Source of the DNA: Pipra filicauda
Lineage: Eukaryota; Chordata; Aves; Passeriformes; Pipridae
Length of the DNA stretch: 64,000 nt
NCBI RefSeq assembly: GCF_003945595.2
Contig: NW_024104347.1
Span: 248,001 to 312,000, forward strand
Direction of reading: 5' to 3'
The translations under genes were made by a program, and so were the position numbers. The notes under the pieces are model-generated. The model did no database searches. It saw only the letters and a program-made list of their open reading frames with translations, and was not told where the DNA came from. Positions 40,093-51,993 of the stretch are shown here, one piece after another (within the stretch, counting starts at the first letter, position 1; each line of letters starts with the position of its first letter).

Positions 40093-43000
40093 CATACCTT
40101 CTGTCTGAGATTTATCTCCCAGATTGGTGGAGACACCTTTTTTCTCTTTGTAAATTAAACTTTGCAGCCCACTGTATGCAGAATTAGGCTAGATAAAATA
40201 ATATCCAGTTCTCTGCCATCATTATTAAAATGTTGTATTTATACCATTACTTGTGAGGTAAAACTTTTTTTGTCCATATGGTTCAATTTTTAGGAATAAG
40301 AAACACGATTGCGTGTGTAATTTTGACTTTACAATTTTAAGAGTGGCCTTCAGACTTCCACCACTGCTGAAAATACAGAGCTGCCAATAACCCCTATGCT
40401 GGCTTCACAAATTGGCTTCCAATATTCTACAACCTCAAAGGGTGTTTTCTGATGCCTTGATGGGAGATGTGTCTGTGCAAAGTAGTCAGCAGGCATCCCC
40501 AGTTAGAAGGTGAGAAAAGTTATTAACACCATCCTTAAGACAGGTAGAAGTGCTATGAGCCATGCCATTGCTCCAAGGAAAGAGGACAGACACAAGGAAA
40601 GTCTGGGGAATAATTCTGGTTGAAGTATTGAACAGGGAGAGAAGCTAAAGGAAGGTTCACTTAGAATGGAGAAAGAAATCCAGTAAGATTTCTACATGCA
40701 GTCACTAGTTTATATATATGCTTTTGAAAAAATCAGTTATATGACAATCAGATCAATTCATATTTAAAAAAAAGAGAAAAGAACATCACTGAGAATAAAA
40801 AAGCCCTTTAACAACTTCCAGATCCCTAACTTATATAGATATGAGTTCTTGGAAGGGATCTGAAAATCTTGACAGATATGAGAGTCCATCCTTTATCTCA
40901 CACATCTGATTTTACAAAAACAAGGATGTTTCACTTTTCTGCTTTGTGACTTTTCACTATGAAGGGCTGATCAATTGCTTCTGAAGAGTCTGATAATGTA
41001 ACAATGATATGACGAGATGTGTAGTTTCCTTTGGACTCCTGTTTAAGTACAACAAAAAAGGACTAGGAAGCATTTACTATTCAAGCAGAATGGATACAAC
41101 TGCAATTTTTAAGTTCTTGCTGATGAAGTTCTGATATTAGCAACACAAGAAGGATAAGTCAGTTTCCCTAAGACAGAAAACTGATGCTTGAAATCTGAAG
41201 ATAAGTCTCCAGAGAGAAAAATTACCATAAAATTCAAAGCATGTGTGAAAGTTGTTTCCCCAGATGCTTCTCTTCTAGAAGCAGACTTGACATTCTTGAT
41301 GCAAGGATGGTTCTTGAGCATTTCAGTTTCATGGTCGTGGCACGGTATCTTCAACTGACATGACAAGATCTGTAATCATCTACACAAATGTCTTTTCAAG
41401 GATTCTGACACAGAATTTGGTATTTGTTCCTTTACCTCTCTCTGGTGTTTGGGTCAATACACTCACATGGCATCAAATCTCTTTCCATTCCTGTGCTCAG
41501 CTTATAAAGTGATATTCCTCAGCTTTCCTATGTAGTACAAGGGGCCTTGCTTCTCTGCTTGCTCATATATGACTGACATATAAAGGTAACTTGAGGAACT
41601 GAGATGGAGCCTCTCAATAAATTACCTTTCAGTCACCTTTCAGAAAGTACGTGCTAAACCCCTCACCTCCCACCCTCCTCTATTTTGCCACTCATCCAGT
41701 GTCTGGGAACTTGAAGACAGCTCACATTAGCAAACCAAGTCCCAGTTTAGCCTGTGATCACCTAAGAAAGCTTTTCAAACTAACTGTGCTATAGGTTCCC
41801 CAATGTTGGTGCCCTAGGTAACCTACAGAGAGCCAGCAGAGACATGTCTGTTGGCCCCATGTGCATGGTGTAGACATGGCTTGAAATAGCTGGTGTGGGT
41901 AAAGGAGAGGAGAGCCCATCCGCACCCACGCACCGTCCTTTCCTTTCATGCCGGCTCCCAGCAGCCCTCCCCTCCCATATGCCTCTATCACAGTCAACCT
42001 TAATTTACACTGGTGCATCGGGTAGCAGGATCAGCTTGTCAAATGCTGGGCAGTTACCTCATGTGCTAAAAATAGAGACAAGCAGCAGCAGTGACTGACT
42101 GGCAAACGCCTTTTTAATGGTGACTGACGTATTCAATCAAGACAATACATGAGATGTAAACTGCAAACAATGAAGGACATTTGTATAAGGACAGATGAGA
42201 CAAAGGCAACAAAGCACCCTGGCTTTGCTTATGAGACATGTATGAAAGATTTCTGCTGCTCTTTTCAACCACTGTGCTATTTAGATTACAATTACTTAAC
42301 GCCAACCAACAATAATACAAGCTTTTCTGCTACTCCAAGAGAGGTTATAAAAATCTCATTGTCAGCTGTATCATTCACCACGATAACCTCATTTCAATTG
42401 AAACAAAATCTCTGAGATATCACCTCTCCCCCCTTCCCTCCCTTTTTTATTTGCCTATAATAAGGTCTATAGTCTGGGGAGCTCTCAGGCTGAATTCCAT
42501 GCATTGTAATTCACAAAATGAAAATCTGGTATTATATGCCCACTGACATTCACATCACCAGCAATTCATGCAGCAAAAAGCCATATGCCATGCACTTCTG
42601 ATTTAAGTGTACTACAAAAACACATCCTAGAAAGAAGAAATAAAAATACAGAGACAAGTGTGGTTCCTGGGATCTCATTATTATCCACACTTTTAGACAG
42701 GAATGACAGGGGCAATGTCACAAAATATGCTGTTTTGGTGACAATTGCAGTTAGGTTGTATCATTTCCCTCGGCAGCTAACACACTCTACATGCAAGTGA
42801 GGCACTTTTTTTTCCAGTGCAAAAGGTTTCTATGGAGTAGAAAAAAAGCGGTTAGCATAGATAACCTACACTCAACATTTCTCCTCTGGATATCAGGCTT
42901 TCCACTCAATCATCTTTTTGAAGGCTGAGAAGTTTATTGGTTTGATCAGCACCCACAGAGATGAAAATGAAGAGAGCTTTGAAAACATGAAGTACCAGCA

Positions 43001-43221
43001 GTTTTAAAAATTGCCATCTCCAGGGTGTTACATAGACCCGTATATGTTCTACAGTAACACACACAGTTCACTAGAAACCTGGGGGACAAAATACACTCTG
43101 CCAATGGTGGCTAAGTTTTCCACAAATAAGAGATTTCACATGGACAGCGACTTTTATCACTGAGGAAAGGATAAGACAAGCTGCTGGCCAAGGAATGGAT
43201 TACACTAAAATGCTCTTTTCC

Positions 43222-43240
43222 TTTTTTTTTTTTTTTTTTT
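43222..43240. repeat. Poly-T tract (19 T)
   Basis: An uninterrupted 19-base T run, the longest homopolymer in the window. No retrocopy or SINE body was recognised next to it, so its origin is unclear. Confidence 0.95.
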
Positions 43241-46085
43241 AAATAGCAGATGTTTTGTTGAGACATTTCTTCCTTGCTTTTCGCCTGAAGAATCCTTCTA
43301 TTTGTTAGCATACCCATCCTGGCATATAAATGGACAGAAAGGACAGAATTCAAGATTTAAAATGCTTTTCCTTTTAAGACTATGCCCTCCATGAAATCAT
43401 TGCATATGTGATCACTGGAGAAGGATCGTTCAGCTATAACTACATATGACCCTATTTCTAAAGACTTTCAAAGCCTTGTGGCAAAGACAGAAAATAGTAA
43501 AGATATGTTTTAAATGAAAAAAGTCTTTCAACTTGAAAAAATAGTTCATAAGCTGCAGAGTGCAGAAAAAGGGCAAGTGTGGCTCCTTACTGCTTCATTA
43601 GGCAGTCTAGCAACTTACATTTCACAAATTAATTTTTTAAAATGCATTTGCATTCTTGACAATGCTAGTTCAGACTGAAAAATTTTCAAAGGGAAACAAC
43701 CAACTAGATTTAAAAATGCAATACTCTTGTTCAGTCCCTTTGAGCTTGACAGTCCCAGTCTTTGGAGTATGAATACTTTAATCTGTTTTACAGACTGATG
43801 CCTCAGTAAGAGGAAAGCCGCATTTTTAGCATCTTAAACACCCCTTCTCAGGTTCCTGCAGCCAGGAGCAACAGACAAGTAATAAAGTGCCTTTGACAAA
43901 TGCAATGGGACACATTTGGAGACCTGACAGATGTAGATAAATGCACAGAGACAGAGAAGACTAAAGAGAACCATTCTGAAATGAGCAGCCAATGAAGGCA
44001 CACATTTGGAGTATCTAGGCCACAAAAAGCATAGAGGAAACACTGACCAAATGCCAGGGAAAAGTCTTAAACAGGCTCTTCCTACATCACATTAAATTGC
44101 ACTGCTTAAAACAGACCATTCTTAAGGAAGGGGCTGCTAATGGAATAGACCTAACAATCTTTTTGTACCCCAATTTTGCTCTTCTAAAGGATTTCTATTG
44201 TATTTGAAGGGAGTTTTTTTTCTTCAATTAAAAAGTCTCATTTTCTGTGTAAGCTACGCAGCAGAGTTGCAAAATGTTAATTGCTATAATTTTTTAATAA
44301 ATTCATGCATTACACAATTAATGATACAATATATTTATAGCAATTTTCTGTTTCCCATAAAAGCTAATAAAGTGCTATTGGCCTCAGGTGTGAAAATTTG
44401 GGATTTAATTTGTGCTAATCTGCCCCAGCCTGGGGAATACTGAATTCATTCTGTGTGAGAATAATTTATTTGCAGTATCCCTGACTGATACAAACAAAGC
44501 ATTCTCAAGGGAAGGTGCAATAAAGCTAACAGAGGGGTGCAATCATTCCACTAGCCTGGCATTTCCCACTAGTAAAATACAAATAGAACAGCTTTCCAAA
44601 GCTTCTCCCAAAAGAAGGTAAATTCATATACTTCAGACCCATAAGAAAACAATAACGCTTTGGAGGGCATCCGTGAAGAGGGTATTTACCATTCCTTTTC
44701 CTTCTTCCATTAAATTGAAAAGGAGGTGACAGACAGATTTACAGACTGACCAAAGGATTTTACTTTCAAGTTCGTCTGTATTAATTTTTCTCCTGTTTGA
44801 GGTAATGGCTTTTTCCCATTCCTGAAGCTATTACTTGCCATCCTTCTCCAAGTATTCCTGTGCAGTGCAGTGTGGGGAAAGAGGGGCACAGAGACAGAGG
44901 AAAGAACCAGTCTGGGGCTGGAGCTGCTGCTGCAGCTGTGGCAGGGTGATGAAGGAGGTTGGAGCAAGTGGCCAGATATCCTGGTTCTGATTTTGACCCT
45001 GTAGCTGCTTCACTGCCAAGGCACTTCAGCTCTGGGTGTCTTTCCCTCCTTCCTGTAAAATGTGGTTTGTCAAAGCTTGGCCAAGCTTGCAAGAGGAGAA
45101 AAGTGCAGGATATTGTTAGTGCCACTAGAGGGGATAACTTGAGCGTGCTGGGGACCTGCTGCTCCTCCAGGAGTGCGGCAAAACCCTGCCACTTCCAGGT
45201 CAGGCACAGAGCTGCTGTGGCAGGGACTAGCATTAGAACAACGAAATTGCAGCCAGGGGGGCATTTCGGTCAGGATCTGTACACAGTCTGCTCCTGGTGT
45301 CTCCCTAATTTGCAGAGGACCCAGCAAAGCTGGTTACATCTCCTCTGCCACATTGCTGCCCTGACCCTCTCAAAATGACCCTCTAGACCTTTGTTTCCTC
45401 ATGGGATAACATATTATCTAATGGTGGTGTTGGCCCACAACACATTTTCACACAAACGTGGGTTTCACAACTCAGACAAGTATGCTTCTTAAGAGCCTGC
45501 CCTTGAACATTTAGTCATATTCTGAACCTAGCCTTACACAATCATTCATCCTACAGCTGCCAAAAGCATGACAACACTAGAGAAGCTGCGAGAAACCTGT
45601 GGCATGGCATTTCCAAACCGCCACTGAGAAAGGAAATAGTATTTTTCATTTTTATGTTATGCTTGGTTACCTTTTCTGTTATCTTGTCAGCGAGCAACGA
45701 AAAATGTTTGCAGGGTCTGAGCATGAGCCATAAACATCTTTTGTGGTTATCAAATGCCTCAGTGTTTGCCTTGCTATTTAATTACAGGACTCACGTAGGG
45801 CATTTATTGTTTGCATCTGTTGCTGCTGTGAGCAATGTCTACTCTTCTTATTACCACACAGGCAGTTTATTATGTGTATACCTGTCAGTGGAATTATCAT
45901 CTTGCTGAGCAGACCCCACTGGTGCAGGGGGATCCAGTGATGCAGCTTGGTGTGTCACTGAAACAGCCAGATACCACAGGGGCAGTTCCTTAGGATACCC
46001 AGGTCTGCCACTGTGAAATGAATGCTAGCTGAATGCTGAAACCAGAGGTTTTTGAGTTTTCTGAGAATGTTTTTCTTATTACAAA

Positions 46086-46182
46086 ATATTTATTATTATT
46101 ATTATTATTATTATATTCTTATATATTTTATATATATTATATTCTTATTATTAAAAATATATTCTTATTACAAAATAAATTT
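46086..46182. repeat. TTA trinucleotide microsatellite and AT-rich tract
   Basis: A run of about nine ATT units (46088-46114) is followed by almost pure A/T with repeated ATATTCTTAT words to about 46182. The word repetition suggests expansion by slippage and local duplication. Confidence 0.92.
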
Positions 46183-49100
46183 TCATAAAACATTTAAAAG
46201 CTCATGTTTTATACTATGATGATCTCGAACACATGTCCAGAGGGCAAATAAACTAGATCACCCAGTAATGAGAAAAACGCGTTGGTAACAACATTAGCTA
46301 ACCTCATCCCACTTTCCTATTCCTTAAGACCGTAGTTTTAGTGAATATGGCAGATTCTGATTTCAAGTGTCATACACCACAGTACTTTCAATGGTTTTCA
46401 GTTTTGGCATCTCATACTTAACTTTAGCCATGCTGAAATGATAATCTTAGTAGTCATTTTTGGCCATCTAAAAATCTAAAACTATGCTAATATACTAACA
46501 AAAGCAGCCACATTGTGCCCATTTTCTACAATGCAGCTTCAACACTTTCCCAGGTGAGTAAAAAAATTTTGTGTTTTTCCTTCCACGCTGGGGCTGGGAG
46601 CAGTTATTTTATTCTTAATGTGCTTTTTTAAGATGGCACTACACTAGGTACAGAATTAGCAAATTGTTCCTACTGTTCTGCAGGTCTAATAAGATAAGCT
46701 ATGGCTGGTCCTGCAATTAAAATAACACATTTGCTCACCCTTCCTCCTATTAGCATGTGAACTTCAAATGTACAAAAAGCAGCCAACTGAAATCTCTGGA
46801 AACCAGAATTAAGAGGATAATCTTGTCCCCTACATAATGTCCTACTTGCTGTCTCCTTGTACGCCAAGAAGCAATATGTGTATTTTACAACAAGATCACT
46901 AAAAAGATAGTGATCTCAATTTAAATCCTCATTAGGGCAACACAGGTGCATTTATTTGAGAACAACTAGTGGGGATCAATAAAAAATTTTTCTTTGGGAG
47001 CATGCTTTCATTTGGCCCCAGGGGGAATTTTACTGTGGGGCAGGTACTTTGAATTCCACCTATCATCATATTAAAAATAAACGATAAACCCTGAATCAAT
47101 TTAAGTACTTCTTAGTCTGTGTGGCAGCAGAGCCTGATTACCCTGAGCAGAGCGTAGGTGGTCCCTGCGTGAGGGAAAACTGACTGGTGGGCACCTATTT
47201 AAATGGGCATGGTGATGAAGGTTTCTAGACGCTGGAGTGAGAGATAACTCAGTCCAGCTTTCTTACAGTCAGCACTGACTCCAAAAATCAATACACAACG
47301 CTTTCTTCTGCTGCAATAAAACATGTAGAATTATGTAAAGCTTGGAGACTAGATTATATTTTCAAAGTCATAAACCATGCTCTCTGCTCACAAATGAGTG
47401 TGGAGGACAGAACTTATAAAGTGTCCTTTGATCATCTGTAGGCTCATATAAAAACAAAAAGGTTTCAAATGGAATTGTTGCCACTTGCATGTCTCTCTAT
47501 ACAACTGCATCTTAATTTCTCTAGGAAACTCACAAGACATGAATTATGTATGTCTTAAAATGTTACAAAGGCATAATATAAGCTTAGCTGCCTGTCTAAA
47601 TTATTCTATTCAGACATCTACTAGTATATAGAGAGACTGCAATAAAGATTTTAGGTCTGACAGTTATCATACTATCACCACAAGAGATCAAAGGAGTTTT
47701 TCTAATGCAAGAGCTCACAAAATGTGTCTGTTACAATAAGAATTGAACAAAGCATGAGATCATAAATGTTTCACTAAAACACCATAAAATTCTTCCAACT
47801 ATGAGCAAAGTCCTGGTTTAATTATTTTTGAAACTTTATAAATGAACAAATCTATAAGAAATCTCCACAACATGAACTGAAGAACCATGATGGCACAGTA
47901 TGCCATTTTGTCATCAAAAGAAAGTCTTAATATGTAGTTTAAAAAACCCTTGAGAACAGGTACTAAAACCTGAGGGGAAATATTCAATCACCTCACCTCT
48001 TTTAGTGCCTGTCATTCCCCAATGCAAGAGAGGAGGAAATAAATCTCTGTATGTGCACACAGACCTCCTACAGACCCTTAACATAACAGCAATTGTGATT
48101 AATCAAAAGTTTAAAACTAAGCTAAAAGCCCTTTTTCTTCAAGTATGATTAAAGATCAAAGGAAGTGGTCTAGATTTTTGGCAAAATCTCCAGGTCTCAA
48201 GACTTACCATCCAATATACTGAGTGTCCAAATTTGTTTTGGAGGTTTTGGGGGAGGAAGGGAAGGAGGAAGGAATAAAACGAACGATCCCATCAGCCAGG
48301 TGGGTAGTAAACCATAACAAAGTGGTGTTTTATACATTACCATGACAATCAAGTTATTGAAACTGAAAAATAGTAACACATGGAGAAGATAGAAGATTTT
48401 TTTTTTCACAGTGTAAGGTAAAACATACGCAGGTATTCTTCCCAAGAATGCCAAGGCAGTGGAAGGATTAAAAAAAAAGGTCTATTTCAGATGCAAGGAC
48501 CATTTCTTAATGATGCTGCACACCAGGCTCTCAGGGAAAAAAAGGCAAGGCTCCGCCTTCTCCAAGGCTTTTTCTATCTTCTCTCTCTCCTGCCCTACCC
48601 TCTCTGGCCCAAGGAGGCCTTGTACATGTCTGCAAACATGTTATCTCTGTGCATACCAGGGAGAGAGAGAGCTTGCTCATAGCTTCTCCCTGCGACTTTC
48701 TCTGAAATGTAGAAGGAAGGGGAAAAAAAAATCTAACATATTTGAGAAGGCATTTTGCAGTCTTCCTAAGCAAGACCAGTTCTAGCTTTCTGTTACAAAT
48801 ACTTCCAAAACTGTACCTATCCCTACACACAGCAACTAAGCTACTGCATCTTGTGAGGTCTGTTTTCTTCCCATTCACTTCTGAAAGTATGGGCTGAATG
48901 CTCCCCAGGTCCACATGGCCCTTGGCTGCCAAGTTTTCAAAAGTGTCTGCCTAGAAACAGGTACTCTTAGCACACAGGAAAGATGCAGATAGAGTACTAA
49001 TGAGCAATGATCACCAATGCCTCTTGTCAGGTAAGGATTAAAAATGGTGGTGTTAAGTTTGGTAAAGCCATTGGCACTGGCAGCCGTCACCCACCAAGCA

Positions 49101-49808
49101 GATGGGTAAACCTTGGGTACCACTATATAACTTATCATCCCCCATAAACCCTGAAGTGCTTCACAAGCCCACAAAACAACATTGTTTGCTTCACTCACAG
49201 ATCCCTTTAGACATTTATCAGCTGAGTAACACACATCCCCACCACATGTCATTTGAAGTGGGTAAGAGTGCAAAAATCTCCTTATGACTCTAAAAAAGGA
49301 TTTAGATAAACAGAAAATAATTACAGAACTGTTAGAAATGAGAGTCTCAATAGTTTAGCATTTCCTCCCCTTTATGAAAACAGTTACAAAATCAAGAGCG
49401 ATTTCTGCAGGCAGAGATCCTGGGTCCAGGACCATGCACCATCGTGCCACCACTAGACACAAATCATAATAGCCCGGTGGTAAATGTTTCAGATTTGCCC
49501 CACAGAGTTTCCTGTGTCTTCAATGACACATGCAGTAAGACCTACTGCCAATCTTGCTGAACTCGAAAGAACTGATGGGTGAAGTTGCAGAATTTTTCAG
49601 TAACAGAAAACACAAATAGCAAATTAGTCAGATCAGAGAAAAAACCTACCTGATCTCCCATGAATCTCCACAACAATGCCTAACACAGCAAAGTAAATTT
49701 CTTTGTTTTCTTTTTAGGGTGGTCTGGGCTGTTATCAGAAACGAAATCATTCTTTTTCTGAATCCCCTAGAATTACCAATAATATTTCAACTCAAGTTGT
49801 AGGAAATT

Positions 49809-49838
49809 ATGTAGACAAGTCCTTCAACTTGTCTACAT
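49809..49838. repeat. Perfect 12-bp inverted repeat with 6-base loop
   Basis: The arm ATGTAGACAAGT at 49809-49820 is the exact reverse complement of ACTTGTCTACAT at 49827-49838, separated by CCTTCA. A wobble pair extends it by one. It is too short for a typical microRNA precursor. Confidence 0.9.
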
Positions 49839-51127
49839 GTTTACAGACAGAAGGCCTGTAAGTAACATGCAGTTGTTAATACATTTATTTAAAACAATTA
49901 CATATTATGAAGTAGTCTTTTAAGAGTTGCTTTTTTAAGCTCTTGATTTCAACAATCCTACATCGTTCAGTGAATTATCTTGCTATTGCTCCTTCTGTGT
50001 TCCTAGATCACTAGATAAGAGAAGTGTCTCAGAAATTCCATGCAAGAACAAGCCTCTAGGTCATCTAGCTACAACAGAATGCACTTTGGACCTCCTTTCT
50101 CTCTTTAGCCAGGGCTCTGGTACTGCTGCCAACTAACTTGTCTGAAAGAACTCAGCAAAGGTTATTCCTCACCATGACTTAAGAATTCACCTTCACTCTG
50201 CAGAAGAAAATGGACATTGAGACCACTTTGATAACAGACAGTTCCAATTAGAAGTTAGGCATGATCATTCTTACTGGCTTTCACATAACATTTGAATCTG
50301 GTGACTTCAAGGCGCTTCTGTGGCACGTGCTGACACAGAGAATCAGTCTTACTTTTCATTCTCAACCAATAGTTCTACAACCAACATCTCCAAAGGAAGA
50401 AGCTGAAGATCCAGTCAGAGGATCCCAACAAAGATGGCCACAAAAGCATGAGTCTGTCATTTTTACAAAATGTCAGAGATACTGTTCAGCCTCATGACAG
50501 TTAAAATAGGATGTCTAAGGACCATTAAGACAGACCTGCTCTTTATGGGTTTTTTGAGGGTGAGGAGATTGGCTGAAGCTTCCAGAATTCTTACCACAAA
50601 AAGGGTGAGATACTGAGGAGCATTTTGGTTGGATTTTTATTCGATTTATTTGGGTTTGGTTGTTTGGGGTTTTTTTGTTTGTTTTAGCAGGCTAAACTGC
50701 ACAGCAGTCAGTCATGATTGTGTCCACTCTTGAATATTTTATCCTGTTAGTGCTCACATGAAATGAAAGGGATGCACAGAATTATCACTGCAGTACTCTC
50801 TCTGCATTATTTACAACCTTGGAGGCTGCAGCACTTCAGCATAATATTGCTAACATAAAAAGGCAGAATTTCCCCTCAAGCCAGGATTGTAGTCTCATAG
50901 TCTGCAGTGCAATATGACTGAAAAGGTTCTATGAACTTCCCTTTGTCTCCCATTCCCTAACCACCACTTTCTAAACGCTGGCATTCTGATAGGCAAAGAA
51001 TCCGAACAGATAAAACTCCACAGCGTTCAGCAGAATGGGAATTAGTAAATCCCTGTGCCTCTAGGGAGAATATATGGTCTTGTTTCATCATTCTACCCAG
51101 TTATTCCCACCCCACTCTTTTTCTTGC

Positions 51128-51264
51128 CTTGTTAAAGTCCTCTGAAGTTGCCCTCATTTCCTTCCATGTCTTGTTCAAGAGCTGAATGCAGATACAGAAG
51201 AACTCCTCAAACGATCTGTCATGGGTGAAGAACATGGGATGGAAATCGTTGCAGGTCTCACTGG
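51128..51264 (-). CDS. ELMO1: ELMO1 internal coding exon (end of ELMO domain)
   Basis: ELMO1 pairs with DOCK1/DOCK2 in the cytoplasm to form a bipartite exchange factor for RAC1, driving engulfment of apoptotic cells and cell migration. Read on the minus strand, the exon opens with two bases that finish a proline codon, then encodes 45 residues from [10 protein letters not shown] through [18 protein letters not shown]. As I recall human ELMO1, these match it at every residue (about 435-479 of 727). ELMO2, as I recall it, has MRATAEDF where this has MRATSEDF, so ELMO1 is preferred. The acceptor is a pyrimidine-rich tract ending in TTTTTAG at 51265-51266. Length is 137 bases, entering in phase 1 and leaving in phase 0. 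The donor dinucleotide is GC (51126-51127, AAG|GCAAGA), not GT. The segment lies at the C-terminal end of the ELMO domain, before the PH domain. The neighbouring exons are outside the window. Confidence 0.97.
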
Positions 51265-51979
51265 CTAAAAACAGAAAAACAAGGGGGCGTGGAATAAGAC
51301 ATGTACAGGCAGGAGCTTCAAAAAATAAACATAAAATACAATCAGCCACAAAATTTAAAAAACAGCATAACTGAGTGAAATCCCAGTTCTTGGAGTAAGG
51401 GATGTCAAAACATCATCGTGAAAAGCCAGCCTTGATCTACAGTCTTAAAGACAACAAAACACAGTATAGACCCTGTCTGTAAGACACCAACAGCAAGAAC
51501 AAGAGGAAGCAACTACTTGTTTGCCTGAGTAGTCTCTCAATGTTTTTTGTTTGTGCCAAGTTTTGCTGCTCAGTCCAGGATAGAGGGACAAAGGGAAAAA
51601 GTAGAAATCTCCTCATCAAAACAACTTCTGCCACTACTAACAGTATGGTCCATTTTGCCTGATGAAAACCAAACACCAGACCCTATCACTCACAAAATAG
51701 TATTAGATCAATGTACACACTGAAATATGAAGCTCTCCTGGCATAGCAGATGATGTACCATACTAATGAATATATCACAAAGGTAACCAGAGAAATCTAG
51801 ACAGACATAAAGATGAGAATGTAACTGATTAAACTTGTTCTTTGAAAATAACTGGAAACAAAAGCAACGGATCTTCTATAATCTGTCCCTTATCTGAGAC
51901 AGAAATAACAAAAAGGAAAAAAACAAAACCAAAAAACAACACACAAACTTCCTTTAATCAAATACTGGCTTTGAGGAAG

Positions 51980-51993
51980 AAAAAAAAAAAAAA
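51980..51993. repeat. Poly-A tract
   Basis: A run of 14 A downstream of an A/C-rich stretch (51906-51948). It lies about 700 bases upstream of the ELMO1 exon in transcript order and reads as poly-T on the transcribed minus strand. No retrocopy body was seen. Confidence 0.9.

Larger units (their letters stand above)
28691..51127 (-). other. ELMO1: ELMO1 intron between exon and internal promoter
   Basis: This interval of about 22 kb lies downstream of the coding exon in transcript order and begins with the GC donor at 51126-51127. It holds the CpG-rich promoter block (to about 29045), CR1 copies at 29328-29764 and 39083-39585, microsatellites, and several stretches that may be regulatory. I find no further ELMO1 exon in it, in particular none encoding VMQVVKEQVMRALTTKPSS, the expected continuation. 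Open frames here of up to 150 codons lack recognisable domains. Confidence 0.8.

Noticed and set aside
48459..49273. Overlapping open frames of 108, 133 and 132 codons
   Set aside because: They overlap on both strands, have no domain or splice support, and are within the number expected by chance.
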